A stretch of DNA of 64,000 bases from Jiangella rhizosphaerae (GCF_003579925.1 NZ_QUAL01000154.1:1-64000); one strand, 5' to 3'; positions 16,708 through 25,874 are shown, counted from the stretch's first letter. Program-made: numbers and translations. Notes: generated by a model not told the origin, from the sequence alone.

Positions 16708-17004
16708 CTAGACGTCGTCGCGGCTGGCTCGTCGCTGGATGCGTTCGACGGCCTCGCGGATCGCCTCGTGGAGGAGTTCGGCCTCATGAGTTCCGAGGCG
16801 GACCACGGTGCTGCGGCCGTGACGTGGCACGGTCGTCAGCTCGACTCCGGTGGTCGAGCTGTGCGGGCGGACGACGTTGACGCCAAGGATCCAGCGCCCG
16901 GAGTCGGCCGGGATCGACTCCACGTAGTGCCGGTGCACGGTGTGGACGCCGGCCTCGTCGCACCACTTCACCGAGCAGTCCTTCCCGTAGCCGTTGGCAG
17001 TCAC
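16708..17004 (-). CDS. Hypothetical protein, element right end
   Basis: 98 residues, unknown family. Cys10, Cys15, His21 and His25 (CSVKWCDEAGVHTVHRHY) could form a small zinc site. A middle basic strand region is followed by an amphipathic C-terminal helix (THEAELLHEAIREAVERIQRR). It begins inside the last codons of the 174-residue gene (ATGA overlap at 17001-17004), so the two are co-translated. The role cannot be named. Confidence 0.6.
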   Translation of the reverse strand: MTANGYGKDCSVKWCDEAGVHTVHRHYVESIPADSGRWILGVNVVRPHSSTTGVELTTVPRHGRSTVVRLGTHEAELLHEAIREAVERIQRRASRDDV

Positions 17005-17525
17005 GACGCGTCCTCGGTCTCGGCGCGCTGGATCTTGCGCAGATCAGCAACGACGGACTCCAGTTCGCCCAGCGTCACCCCCGCTTCGGACAGCACGCCG
17101 GCGACTCGGTCGACGACCTCGCTGTGGGCCTGGCTCCTCAGCGTGTAGCCGTCCTCCGGGTGCAGCACGCCCGGCCTCATCAGCTCAAAGCCGCCGTCGC
17201 GCTCTGCCAGGCGGTTCAGCCGCTCGATGATCTCGACATCGGTCGCACCGGGCAGGTACCGCTCACGGACATGCGCGAGCAGCTTCGGTGTCCACATCGC
17301 CTGCTGCGCCACATCAGCGATCCGCACCAGCTCGGCAGCGAGCCGGCGAGCCTCCTTCGGCACCAGATCGAACGAGGCGTACATGTCGGTCTCGAACGGC
17401 TTGATCAGCACATCGATGCGGGCATCACCGTGCAGCAGGTGCGCGACCATCTCGCCGATCCCTTCGGTGAGGAACGGCGCGCGGGTGATGATCTCTCTCT
17501 TGTCAGGTTCGGGTAGCGTGACCAC
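17001..17525 (-). CDS. Hypothetical protein, element right end
   Basis: 174 residues from GTG 17525, with GGGAGAG four bases upstream. The sequence is soluble and mostly helical: a first half with GIGEMVAHLLHGDARIDVLI and VPKEARRLAAELVRIADVAQQ, then a second half ending in a helix (LGELESVVADLRKIQRAE). I do not recognise it. It is the first gene reading leftward from attR and forms an operon with the 98-residue gene. Confidence 0.6.
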   Translation of the reverse strand: MVTLPEPDKREIITRAPFLTEGIGEMVAHLLHGDARIDVLIKPFETDMYASFDLVPKEARRLAAELVRIADVAQQAMWTPKLLAHVRERYLPGATDVEIIERLNRLAERDGGFELMRPGVLHPEDGYTLRSQAHSEVVDRVAGVLSEAGVTLGELESVVADLRKIQRAETEDAS

Positions 17526-17561
17526 GGGTCTCTCCCTGGATAGCTCAGGTTGGGATCAAGT

Positions 17562-17592
17562 CCCCGGCCCGGTGTTGGCGCACCGGCCGGGG
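17562..17592. promoter_or_regulatory. Hairpin upstream of the right-end operon
   Basis: CCCCGGCCCGGTG (17562-17574) pairs with CACCGGCCGGGG (17581-17592), one base bulged, loop six bases. It lies 37 bases upstream of the GTG at 17525. It may be an attenuator, an operator or a terminator for reading from the attR side. Confidence 0.3.
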
Positions 17593-17657
17593 GCGACTAA
17601 CGGATGAGGTCGACCAGCGACGATGGCGGTCCGCGCGCCCTGACCTGATGAGGCGCA

Positions 17658-17677
17658 GGAGTCAGCAGAAAGTCAGC
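17658..17677. other. Putative integrase arm-type site, right end
   Basis: GGAGTCAGCAGAAAGTCAGC differs at one base from 8339-8358. It lies 106 bases before the attR core, while the left copy lies 69 bases after the attL core, so both would flank the core in the excised circle in the same orientation. Confidence 0.5.
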
Positions 17678-17783
17678 ACATCGACTGACGAGCACACGAC
17701 AAGCACAGCGACGGGCAACACCGTCAACCGGCGCGACCAGCGGCGACGAGCAACCGACGACAACGGGCGACAAGACCCACCCG

Positions 17784-17830
<47 letters not shown>

Positions 17831-17848
17831 CGCGAAATCTCAGCCCAC

Positions 17849-17868
17849 GAGCCCTCTTCGGAGGGCTC
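17849..17868 (+). terminator. Original chromosomal terminator of tRNA-Pro
   Basis: GAGCCCTC-TTCG-GAGGGCTC followed by TTCTGCTTCTC, the same hairpin as at 8288-8307 inside the element. Before integration this would have followed the tRNA gene directly. Confidence 0.7.
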
Positions 17869-17890
17869 TTCTGCTTCTCAGGGGTCGGCC

Positions 17891-18616
17891 TCAGCCGTCT
17901 TCCATGAGGATGCGCTGGAGGTCGATCGGGTCCGCGGTCGTGATCTGACCGGCGTCGGGAGCGGTGATCGCCGCCGCAACGCCGAAGTCCCAGAACTCGA
18001 CGACCTTCCAGACCTCACGATTGCCTGCGGTGTTCTGGATCGCGATCCGGCGCGCCAGGCCCGCGTCGTCCAGCCACACCTCCGCGGGCACCTGGCGCAA
18101 TCGACGAAATGGCCCTTCCGGCACACCTATGCCCGTATGCAGAGCCTCGTCCGCCGCCACGAGATCGACGGTGAGCCGATGACGAGTGGTGGCGACGCCA
18201 CGGATGGTGTCCGTACCGGCCTCGACGACGTCATCGCCGGCACCGAACAGGGCATCCAGCGGCCACAGCGGATCCTGATGGCTGCGTGGGCCGTCCCGGT
18301 CCTCGTCGGTGACGGCGAACCAGGAATCACCCGAGCGCATCAACTCGGTCGCTCCGTCGTAGAGCAGCTCGCGCGGTCTGGCGAATGCCTCTGGCACGCT
18401 CGGCATGTTCTCCGGCATGTATCCGGGGATGAGCAGTTGGGTCACCTGTGTCATGCGAGCAGCGAAATCGGCCACGCCCTCGCCGAGCAGGTCCCACTCT
18501 TCGAGTGTCGGCGCACCGCGATGCAGCCCATACGACAGCCGCGCCGAACCGGCCGCCGACGCACGTGGGGCAGCGCCCTGTACGCGAGCAATGACGGCCT
18601 CGGGGCTCCCCGCCAT
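17891..18616 (-). CDS. Hypothetical protein (possible LolA/LppX-like fold)
   Basis: About 241 residues from ATG 18616; the frame is open further upstream but that part overlaps rodA and looks like a shadow. The protein has alternating strand-like segments (ELLYDGATELMRSGDSWFAV, TIRGVATTRHRLTVDLVAAD, PAEVWLDDAGLARRIAI) that recall the lipid-binding LppX/LolA-type fold with its conserved AEVWLDD..L element. No signal peptide or lipobox is present, so a cytosolic form is implied, or the start is wrong. It lies downstream of rodA. Confidence 0.55.
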   Translation of the reverse strand: MAGSPEAVIARVQGAAPRASAAGSARLSYGLHRGAPTLEEWDLLGEGVADFAARMTQVTQLLIPGYMPENMPSVPEAFARPRELLYDGATELMRSGDSWFAVTDEDRDGPRSHQDPLWPLDALFGAGDDVVEAGTDTIRGVATTRHRLTVDLVAADEALHTGIGVPEGPFRRLRQVPAEVWLDDAGLARRIAIQNTAGNREVWKVVEFWDFGVAAAITAPDAGQITTADPIDLQRILMEDG

Positions 18617-18648
18617 GATCCGATTCCCCTCGTCGCTAGGTATCCAAC

Positions 18649-19836
18649 CTATCCGGCTCGGTGTCTGCGAGGGAGGGCAGTCACAGCGTCTGCGGTCAGC
18701 AGCTCTCCGGACTGGGGCGTCGCGACGCGCTGATGCAGGCGCACGCTCTGGAGCAGCCCGACGGCGGTCAGGTTCGCCAGCATCGCCGAACCACCGTAGG
18801 AGACGAAGGGCAGCGGGATGCCGGTGACCGGCATGATCCCGAGGGTCATGCCGATGTTCACGAACGTCTGGAAGGCGAACCAGCAACCGATCCCGCCTGC
18901 CATCAAAGCACCGAACAGGTCATCAGCCCGCGCGGCGATCACACACGTCCGGTAGATCAACGTGGTGAAGAGCAGGAGGAGCACCGCGGCACCGGCGAAG
19001 CCGAGCTCCTCGCCCGCCACGGTGAAGATGAAGTCGGTGTGCTGCTCGGGCACGAACTGGCCACTGGTCTGTGTTCCGTGGAAGAGGCCCTGGCCGGTGA
19101 GGCCGCCGGACCCTATCGCGATCCGCGCCTGCTCGGTGGTGTAGCCGGCGCCCAGCGGGTCCAGGTCGGGGTTCGCGAACGCCGCGAAACGGTCGATCTG
19201 GTACTGGTCGAGCAGGCCCAACCGGACGACGGCGACCGCACCGGCTGCCGCCGTCAGCGCCAGTCCGGTGAGCCAGCGCACCGGCACCGCGGCGATCACG
19301 AGGATGCCGGCGACGATCACGGTCAGCACCATGGCCGAGCCGAGATCGGGCTGGAGCATCACCAACCCGATGGGCACCGCGGCCAAGCCGAGAGTGTGCG
19401 GCACGTCGCCACTCCGGAAGCCGTCTCCGGACGCACGCCGTTCGGTGAGCAGCAGCGCGAGGCTCACGCACAGGGCGACCTTGGCCGGCTCGGACGGCTG
19501 CAGGGAGAACCCGCCGCCGAGGTCGATCCACGAGTGTGACCCGTTGACCGTGCGGCCCAGCGGGCTCAGCACGAGGAGCAGGCCGACGACGGCGGCGAGA
19601 TAGACGACGGGACCGTGGATCCGCAGCTGGCGGTAGTCGAACCGCGTCACGATTCCAGCCAGGGCGAGGCCGATGGCGAGGCTGGCCAGGTGCCGGTAGA
19701 GGTACGCGTTCGGGTCGCCGCCCGCGCTGAGCTGACGCGCGTGGGTCGCCGACCAGACCAGTAGGGCTCCCATGCCCGACAGAGCCAGCACAGCGGCGAG
19801 CAGCAGCCAGTCCAGCCGCCGGAGTGCCGCGATCAC
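18649..19836 (-). CDS. rodA: Peptidoglycan glycosyltransferase RodA
   Basis: 395 residues, about ten membrane helices; SEDS-family polymerase that builds lateral-wall glycan with PBP2. Typical segments are SHSWIDLGGGFSLQPSEPAKVAL, LVMLQPDLGSAMVLTVIV and MPVTGIPLPFVSYGGSAMLANL. It directly follows mrdA with a four-base overlap (19833-19836), the usual pairing of polymerase and transpeptidase. Confidence 0.95.
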   Translation of the reverse strand: MIAALRRLDWLLLAAVLALSGMGALLVWSATHARQLSAGGDPNAYLYRHLASLAIGLALAGIVTRFDYRQLRIHGPVVYLAAVVGLLLVLSPLGRTVNGSHSWIDLGGGFSLQPSEPAKVALCVSLALLLTERRASGDGFRSGDVPHTLGLAAVPIGLVMLQPDLGSAMVLTVIVAGILVIAAVPVRWLTGLALTAAAGAVAVVRLGLLDQYQIDRFAAFANPDLDPLGAGYTTEQARIAIGSGGLTGQGLFHGTQTSGQFVPEQHTDFIFTVAGEELGFAGAAVLLLLFTTLIYRTCVIAARADDLFGALMAGGIGCWFAFQTFVNIGMTLGIMPVTGIPLPFVSYGGSAMLANLTAVGLLQSVRLHQRVATPQSGELLTADAVTALPRRHRAG

Positions 19837-21935
19837 GGCTGACCCACCGTGCTGTCCGGCCTGATCTGCGGCAACCCGGTCGGGAGCTCGCCACCGGGCA
19901 GCACCGGTTCCCGGCCGATACCGAACAGGGCCTCGTAGATCTTGCGCACCGACGGTGCTGCCGTGCCGCTCCCGGTGCCGCCCTGGGACACCATCATCAC
20001 GACGGCGTACTGCGGCTGGTCGGCCGGCGCGAATGTCGCGAACCAGGACGTGGTCTGGTTCCCGTACACCTCGGCAGTGCCTGTCTTGGACGCGACCGGG
20101 TACTCATCGTGCGGCCAGCCGGCGAACGCCCGGGCCGCCGACCCGTGGGTCGTGACCCCGACGAGCGCGTCCCGTAGGTAGTCGAGGGTCGATCTGGAGA
20201 CCGGCAGCTGCCCGGTCGCCTCCGGCTCGAAGGTCTTCACCGGATGGCCGTCCGGTCCGAGGACCGCCTTGGCCACCTGCGGGCGCCACAGCGTGCCGCC
20301 GTTGGCGATGGCCGCGTACGCACGGGCCAATTGCAGCGGCGTCACCAGCGTGTCACCCTGACCGATGGAGAAGTTGACCGCGTCGCCCACCCGCCAGCGG
20401 AATCCGTCCGCGCAGTTCTCCTTCGCCAGTTGCTCGAGAAATCGGGCCCGCGCCGGTTCTGACGGCGCCAGTTCCGGGTAGCCGGAATCGGCGCGTCGGC
20501 AGGTTTCGTCCTTGGTCCGTTCCCAGTGCCGCCGCTTGTAGTCGCGGTCCGCGATCCGTCCGGGCGACTCGCCCGGCAGGTCGACGCCGGTGGGCTGGCC
20601 GAGACCGAAGGACCTGGCCATTCGCTGCATCGGGTCGGACGGCCGCTCGACGGGCTGGTTCCCTCCGTCACGTAGCCACATCCGCTGGGCGATGTCGTAG
20701 AACACCGTGTCGCACGACACCTCCAAGGCGCGGGCCATGGTGATGTCGCCGTAGTCCTGCGACTCGAAGTTCCGGAACCGCCGCCCGCCGATGGTGAGCG
20801 AGCCCGGGCAGGGGTAGGTCGACGTGAGCGAGAACCCGGCGGCCGCGGCGGCCGCGGCCGAGATCGGCTTGAAGGTGGACCCTGGTGGCGCGCCGCCACC
20901 CTGGAAGGCGCGGGACAGCAGCGGCCCGCCGGACTCCTCGTCCACCAGCCGCTGGTACTCGGTGGGTGTGATGCCGTCGACCCAGACCTGCGGGTCGTAC
21001 GACGGGTAGCTGGCCATCGCGACGATGCGGCCGGTGCGCACGTCCATCACGACCACCGCTCCGGCGTCGGCTTCGTACCGGCGACCGGTGTTGTCGTCGA
21101 TTTGGCCGCGCGCCCGCTCGATCGCCGCGTGCAGTTCCTGCTCCGCGACGGCCTGGACCTTGGCATCGATACTCGTCACCAGGTGGTTGCCGGGAACCGG
21201 CGCTACCTGCTCCACCGTGCCGGTGACGCGGCCGGCATGATCCACGGCGAGCCGGGTCACACCTGGGGTGCCGCGCAGAAGGTCGTCGTACTGCTTCTCC
21301 AGCCCGGCTCGGCCGACCAGATCGGCGCGCTGCAGGCCCGGGTCGCGTAGGCCGCGCGCCTCCTGCGCCGCCATCTCCTCCTCGTCGGCAGGCTGAAGGT
21401 AACCCAGCAGGTGGACGGCGCGGGCCCCCTCCGGCGCGGGGTAGTCTCGCGCCGCCACGAGCTCGGCGGTCACGGCCGGATAGTCCTCACGCCGCTCCAT
21501 GATCTGTAGCGCGGTCTGCGCATCCACACCCTCTGCCACCGGCACGGGTTGGTAGGGCGAGCCGTTCCAGCAGGGCTCCGTCACACCTGGACCGCACGGA
21601 CTGATCTGCTGGCGCAACTCGGTCGCGGGCAGGCCGAGCAACCGGCCCAGCCGCTCGAGCACGGCCTCGCCTCGGTCGGGCTGCCGCTCCAGGTCGGTAC
21701 GGTTCACCGAGATGACGAAGCGGCTCCGGTTCTGCGCCAGCGGCCGGCCCAGGTCGTCGAGGATGAGCCCGCGCGCCGCGGGGGTGACCACTTCACGGAT
21801 GCGGTTGTCCTGCGCGTCCTCCCGGTACCTGTCGCCGGCGACCACCTGCAAGAACGCGAGCTGGACCCCGAGCGCCGCGAACAACGACAGGATGAGCACC
21901 CGGACACCGAGCAGCCTGTGTCGCGTACGCTTCAC
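19833..21935 (-). CDS. mrdA: Penicillin-binding protein 2 (elongasome transpeptidase)
   Basis: 700 residues from GTG 21935. One N-terminal membrane helix (VRVLILSLFAALGVQLAFLQV), a dimerisation/pedestal domain (NRSRFVISVNRTDL), then the transpeptidase domain with the catalytic serine in GSTFK, the SxN-type motif after YDIAQRMWL and KTGTAE near residue 610. It cross-links new wall together with RodA and is a beta-lactam target. The GTG start overlaps the mreD stop (GTGA). Confidence 0.95.
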   Translation of the reverse strand: MKRTRHRLLGVRVLILSLFAALGVQLAFLQVVAGDRYREDAQDNRIREVVTPAARGLILDDLGRPLAQNRSRFVISVNRTDLERQPDRGEAVLERLGRLLGLPATELRQQISPCGPGVTEPCWNGSPYQPVPVAEGVDAQTALQIMERREDYPAVTAELVAARDYPAPEGARAVHLLGYLQPADEEEMAAQEARGLRDPGLQRADLVGRAGLEKQYDDLLRGTPGVTRLAVDHAGRVTGTVEQVAPVPGNHLVTSIDAKVQAVAEQELHAAIERARGQIDDNTGRRYEADAGAVVVMDVRTGRIVAMASYPSYDPQVWVDGITPTEYQRLVDEESGGPLLSRAFQGGGAPPGSTFKPISAAAAAAAGFSLTSTYPCPGSLTIGGRRFRNFESQDYGDITMARALEVSCDTVFYDIAQRMWLRDGGNQPVERPSDPMQRMARSFGLGQPTGVDLPGESPGRIADRDYKRRHWERTKDETCRRADSGYPELAPSEPARARFLEQLAKENCADGFRWRVGDAVNFSIGQGDTLVTPLQLARAYAAIANGGTLWRPQVAKAVLGPDGHPVKTFEPEATGQLPVSRSTLDYLRDALVGVTTHGSAARAFAGWPHDEYPVASKTGTAEVYGNQTTSWFATFAPADQPQYAVVMMVSQGGTGSGTAAPSVRKIYEALFGIGREPVLPGGELPTGLPQIRPDSTVGQP

Positions 21936-22438
21936 GGCAGCCGCCCCGAGGATCGACCGAGCGCCAGCCGCGCCATCGCGGGCACGACGACCGGTGTGAG
22001 CAGCAGCGCGTAGACGACCTGGCCGACCAGCAGCCCGGGCACCTCGCCGACAAGCGTTCGTGCGCTCCCGAGCGCGCCGGCACCGAGAGCGTAGGCGACG
22101 GGTGACACAGCCGCCGCCACAGTGACCGCGAGGTAGGCCGCCACACCCCGCCGTGTGGCATCGGCCGCCAGCCCGATGACGTAGCCCGCCAGACTCATGC
22201 ACATGGCCCAGGCGCCGATCGGGTGGTTGGCAGGCGGCGCCAGGTCGAGGGCCAGACCGGCGAGGAAGCCGAGCAGGGTGCCCGCCCCGGACCCAGCCGC
22301 GAGCGCCAGCCCGGCGACGGCGACCAGGACGAGGTCCGGCGCCGGCCCCGGCAGCGGAAGCCACGGCAGGAACGCGTGCTGGGCCACCACCGCGACGATC
22401 AGCACTGCCGCGGCCGCCATGGCTCGAACCGGACTCAT
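21932..22438 (-). CDS. mreD: Rod shape-determining protein MreD
   Basis: 168 residues with five or six membrane helices. The sequence GPAPDLVLVAVAGLALAAGSGAGTLLGFLAGLALDLAPP matches MreD. It forms part of the MreBCD-RodA-PBP2 elongation complex. It overlaps mrdA and begins three bases after the mreC stop. Confidence 0.92.
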   Translation of the reverse strand: MSPVRAMAAAAVLIVAVVAQHAFLPWLPLPGPAPDLVLVAVAGLALAAGSGAGTLLGFLAGLALDLAPPANHPIGAWAMCMSLAGYVIGLAADATRRGVAAYLAVTVAAAVSPVAYALGAGALGSARTLVGEVPGLLVGQVVYALLLTPVVVPAMARLALGRSSGRLP

Positions 22439-22441
22439 CCC

Positions 22442-23347
22442 TCACGCTCCCTTCCGTGTGATCGGGCGAGGCGACCTCCGGGGTGCTGCGTGGGTTGCCG
22501 CGGTGGACGGCTCGACCACGACACCGACGACGTCCAGCGCCGTGAAGTCGACGTGCGGCTGCACCGTCGCGACCGGGGTCGGCCGGCTCGCTCCTGCCCG
22601 GACCTGCTGGATCTCGCCGATCGGGATACCTGCGGCAAAGGGCTGGGCACGCGGTGATCCGAGCGTGACGACGTCGTCACCGGGCTGGACGGCCGCCTGC
22701 GGATCGAGCAATCGGAGGGTCGGCCGGCCATCGCCCGCACCGGTGAGCACACCCATCTCGGCGGTGTCGGCGATCCGGACCCCGACCGTCGAGCCGGGGT
22801 CGACGGCCAACAGCACGGTCGCCGAGTCTGCTGACACCTCGACCACTCGCCCGACGAGTCCGTCGCCGTTGACGACCGTCATGTCGCTGCGCACACCGGC
22901 CCGATGGCCCAGGTCGATCGCCACCGTCCGGGCGAATCCCTGCGCCGGCCCGAAGGCGATGACCCGGGCCGGCAGCACCCGATAACGCCCGCGGTCCGCG
23001 GTGCCGAGCAGCTGCTGAAGCTCCTGGGCGACGCGGGCGTCGACCTGGGAAGCCAGCGCCTGCTCGCGCAGCTCGGCGTTCTCGCGGCGAAGTGCGGCGA
23101 CCTGGTCGTCCTGGCCACCGATCCGGCGCATCGTCTGTGCGAGGGCTCGGCCCATCGACCCGAAGATCTGTTCGGCCGGAGCGAAGACCGTCGCCGTGGC
23201 CTCACGCATGGGAGCGAGCGACGCCGGTGCTCTGACATCGGTCACGAGGAGCCCGAGCGCGGCGACCATCGAGAGCCCGAGGAGGAGTCGCGAACGTCCG
23301 CGCTGCCGCGACGTCGGGCGCCGCGGCGATGCCGATCGCCCCCTCAT
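22442..23347 (-). CDS. mreC: Rod shape-determining protein MreC
   Basis: 301 residues from ATG 23347. A basic N-terminus, one membrane helix ([16 protein letters not shown]), a coiled coil ([20 protein letters not shown]) and the external beta domains containing [24 protein letters not shown]. It links MreB filaments to the wall synthases. The ATG overlaps the mreB stop (ATGA). Confidence 0.95.
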   Translation of the reverse strand: MRGRSASPRRPTSRQRGRSRLLLGLSMVAALGLLVTDVRAPASLAPMREATATVFAPAEQIFGSMGRALAQTMRRIGGQDDQVAALRRENAELREQALASQVDARVAQELQQLLGTADRGRYRVLPARVIAFGPAQGFARTVAIDLGHRAGVRSDMTVVNGDGLVGRVVEVSADSATVLLAVDPGSTVGVRIADTAEMGVLTGAGDGRPTLRLLDPQAAVQPGDDVVTLGSPRAQPFAAGIPIGEIQQVRAGASRPTPVATVQPHVDFTALDVVGVVVEPSTAATHAAPRRSPRPITRKGA

Positions 23348-24396
23348 CGTGCGTATGCGGCCTGTAGCGAGCGAGCGCGGGACGACGCCAGTACCGGCCG
23401 GAGCGCCTCGAACTCCTCGACGCACTTGCCGGCGCCGAGCGCCACGGAGTCGAGCGGGTTGTCCGCGATGCGCACCGGTATCCCCGTCTCCTGGCGCAGG
23501 CGCGCGTCGAGCCCCCGGAGCAGGGCACCGCCGCCGGTGAGCACGATGCCGCGGTCCATGATGTCGCCGGACAGCTCGGGCGGACACTCGTCGAGGGTCG
23601 CGCGCACCGCGTCGACGATGGATCCGACCGGTTCCTCGATCGCCTCGCGGAGCTCATTGGCGGAGATCTCGATCGTCTTCGGCAGACCGGTGACGAAGTC
23701 CCGTCCTCGGATCTGGGGCGGCCGATCCTCCCTCGGCGTCGTCCGGGCGAAACCGATCGTCTTCTTGAGCTCCTCGGCCGTCCGGTCGCCGAGCAGCAAT
23801 GAGTGGTGCTTCCTGACGTACTGCATGATCGCGTTGTCGAGCTCGTCGCCGGCGGTCCTGATGGACCGGGCGACGACGATGCCGCCCAGCGAGATGACCG
23901 CGACCTCCGTCGTGCCGCCACCGATGTCGACGATCATGCTCCCGGTGGCCTCGGCCACCGGCAAGCCGTCGCCGATGGCGGCGGCCATCGGCTCCTCGAT
24001 GAGGTGTACCTGCCGGGCTCCCGCCTGGCTGACGGCCTCGACGACGGCCCGGCGCTCGACGGCGGTGACACCTGACGGCACGCAGACCACCACGCGCGGC
24101 TTGGCGAAGTGATGGCGGTGCACCTTCTGGATGAAGTAGCGCAGCATGCGCTCGGTGGTCTCGAAGTCCGCGATGACCCCGTCCTTCAGAGGGCGCGTCG
24201 CCACTACATGTGCCGGCGTACGGCCGATCATCTTCTTGGCTTCCGCACCGACGGCGAGGACGCCGCCCGTATCGATGTTGATCGCCACCACCGAGGGCTC
24301 GTTGAGCACGATGCCCCGCCCCCGGACATAGACGAGGGTGTTCGCGGTGCCCAGGTCGACACCGATGTCGCGACCGATGAACGACAGCGTCGCCAT
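23344..24396 (-). CDS. mreB: Actin-like rod shape-determining protein MreB
   Basis: 350 residues. Actin-fold nucleotide motifs are visible: phosphate-1 ([20 protein letters not shown]), phosphate-2 ([20 protein letters not shown]) and the adenosine motif ([16 protein letters not shown]). It polymerises at the membrane and guides the elongasome. First gene of the mreBCD-mrdA-rodA operon, in which every junction overlaps or is within a few bases except mrdA onward as described. Confidence 0.97.
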   Translation of the reverse strand: MATLSFIGRDIGVDLGTANTLVYVRGRGIVLNEPSVVAINIDTGGVLAVGAEAKKMIGRTPAHVVATRPLKDGVIADFETTERMLRYFIQKVHRHHFAKPRVVVCVPSGVTAVERRAVVEAVSQAGARQVHLIEEPMAAAIGDGLPVAEATGSMIVDIGGGTTEVAVISLGGIVVARSIRTAGDELDNAIMQYVRKHHSLLLGDRTAEELKKTIGFARTTPREDRPPQIRGRDFVTGLPKTIEISANELREAIEEPVGSIVDAVRATLDECPPELSGDIMDRGIVLTGGGALLRGLDARLRQETGIPVRIADNPLDSVALGAGKCVEEFEALRPVLASSRARSLQAAYAR

Positions 24397-24426
24397 GGCT
24401 GCCGAAATCCTCCTGTAGTCGTGTGG

Positions 24427-24675
24427 TCAGTCGATTCGTCTCGGTAGGAGCCGCCGGATACGTCTGGAGTCGTTACCGGCCACGGCGTGTGGTGCCGCGC
24501 CGGGATGGTCGGGTGCGCGTCGCCCTGCGGCCCGCCCGGCGGACTGCCGGTCGAGCTCACGCAGAACACGGAGCGCATACATCCAACGTTCGTGTTCGGA
24601 TCGGTCCATCAGCGATGCGATCCACCACAACACCAGCGGGCCGAGCGCTATAGCGATGAGAAGCAGAGTCTGCAT
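24427..24675 (-). CDS. Small single-span membrane protein upstream of mreB
   Basis: About 82 residues from ATG 24675 (a start at 24687 is also in frame). One hydrophobic helix (TLLLIAIALGPLVLWWIASLM) is followed by a charged, helical tail (RSEHERWMYALRVLRELDRQ). No family recognised. It is 30 bases from mreB on the same strand, so a minor membrane partner of the shape complex is possible. Confidence 0.45.
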   Translation of the reverse strand: MQTLLLIAIALGPLVLWWIASLMDRSEHERWMYALRVLRELDRQSAGRAAGRRAPDHPGAAPHAVAGNDSRRIRRLLPRRID

Positions 24676-24699
24676 CGTTGATCCCATAGGGCAGCTGTC

Positions 24700-25119
24700 T
24701 CATGGGGCGGACAGGGCGAACGGTGCCGGAACCGGCGGCGGCGCCCGGTTCCCAGAGTCACGAGGGCGGCCGGCCTCCCATCCGGCCGCGAGTGACCAGC
24801 CGCGATGCATGTCTGCCTCGGACCGCGAGTGGCGCCCGCGGCGCCGGGTGCGCTCGAGCTTCAGGTGGCCGCCGATCTGCCGCAGAGTCCTTCTGAGGTC
24901 GATGAGCGCGTCGACGGCGCACCGGCCGAGCGCCACGTGCTCGATGTCCATCACGACGGTGCGGCACCCACGGCCGACGAGATGCTCCAGAACGGCGGCG
25001 ACGAGCGGCGCGGTGCGCAGGTCGAGCAGGCCGCGAAGGGCCAACCGTGCGCGTTCACCGTCAACGCACTGCTCGACATCCACGGCGAGGCGCACGTCGT
25101 CAGCCGCATCCGAACGCAT
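24700..25119 (-). CDS. STAS-domain protein (anti-sigma antagonist-like)
   Basis: About 139 residues from ATG 25119. The segment ARLALRGLLDLRTAPLVAAVLEHLVGRGCRTVVMDIEHVALGRCAVDALIDLRRTLRQIGGHL has the strand-helix order of STAS domains; Cys-Ala replaces the usual Ser/Thr phosphorylation site before AVDALIDL. A basic C-terminal tail follows. It may bind an anti-sigma kinase, but phospho-control is uncertain. The start is not fixed: the frame is open to 25275. Confidence 0.6.
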   Translation of the reverse strand: MRSDAADDVRLAVDVEQCVDGERARLALRGLLDLRTAPLVAAVLEHLVGRGCRTVVMDIEHVALGRCAVDALIDLRRTLRQIGGHLKLERTRRRGRHSRSEADMHRGWSLAAGWEAGRPRDSGNRAPPPVPAPFALSAP

Positions 25120-25453
25120 CGGCGGGCTGGCTTCCTCCCGGTGAGGAATCCCCCCGGTCAAGAGCGAATTCTGCTCCGAGATCACTGCTGGACTTCCCTC
25201 GGTTCCACTCTGACGCGATCCGGCACACGACGAGCGTGGTCGGCACCGCCCCGGATGCCCGAAGGGCGGCGTCAACCACCTCGGGGTGGCCGAGACTCCA
25301 GTGCGGGTCGCACGGAGAGCGGGACGCCTTCACACTCGTGGCGTCCGGTTATCTCCTTCCGCCTCAGTCGAATATCTACATACCATAGTTGTAGGTTCTA
25401 TGGAACCTGCGAGCTCGATGACGACGACATCCGCGAGAAGGCGAGGTGCAGCG
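25120..25453. other. Gene-free gap with promoter-like, AT-richer region
   Basis: No supported gene in these 334 bases. Positions 25365-25410 are AT-rich for this genome and hold nested inverted repeats: CTACA/TGTAG (25376-25380, 25390-25394), CCATAG/CTATGG (25383-25388, 25398-25403) and GGTTC/GAACC (25394-25407). It is likely the promoter and operator of the gene at 25454. Confidence 0.45.
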
Positions 25454-25726
25454 ATGACGTGGGATGGGTGGACCGACGAGGTCACTCTGGAGCAGGCCGA
25501 ACACGTGGATCTCTCCATCGAGGGGCCGGAGGCGGACCTCCTCGAACAGCAGGTCGCCGTAGTCGAGGAGGAGCCGCCGTTGCTGGGTACCGGGCTACCG
25601 GTCGAATCCGACGAGGCAGACGCGCTGGACCAGCGTCGGGTGGTGCCATGGCCAGATGAGGACGAGGCCCTGCTGGTGGGTGTGGGCGGCGTATCCGCTA
25701 CGCCGCCTCGGCCTCATGCCACCTGA
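25454..25726 (+). CDS. Small acidic protein of unknown function
   Basis: 90 residues from ATG 25454, with GCGAGG upstream. Very acidic; two similar blocks, IEGPEADLLEQQVAVVEEEP and VESDEADALDQRRVVPWPDED, suggest an internal duplication (xEADxLxQxxxV). Short acidic proteins with such repeats are common in actinobacteria but have no known function. It is upstream of a MerR regulator and shares an operator-like motif with it. Confidence 0.55.
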   Translation: MTWDGWTDEVTLEQAEHVDLSIEGPEADLLEQQVAVVEEEPPLLGTGLPVESDEADALDQRRVVPWPDEDEALLVGVGGVSATPPRPHAT

Positions 25727-25827
25727 CGCGTTCGGAGCGAGGACCTGCCTGGACTCACCCGGCCCGACCACCACAAGAGAGGCGCGGCTCGAGACCACGA
25801 CGCGGGACTTGACCGCATGTGTAAGGG

Positions 25828-25851
25828 AACCTGATAATCGAGCTGTAGGTT
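25828..25851. promoter_or_regulatory. Putative MerR operator
   Basis: AACCT (25828-25832) and AGGTT (25847-25851) form an inverted repeat across TGATAATCGAGCTGT, upstream of the MerR gene. The same words TGTAGGTT, GGAACCTG and CGAGCT occur at 25390-25415 before the gene at 25454, so both promoters may be bound by the same regulator. Confidence 0.4.
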
Positions 25852-25874
25852 TGTCGCCACATCCGAGGTGCTTC

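Noticed and set aside
16548-16787. Longer antitoxin starting upstream of 16547
   Set aside because: The added part has no Phd/YefM similarity and crosses the terminator hairpin of the neighbouring operon; the short 84-residue form has the normal length.
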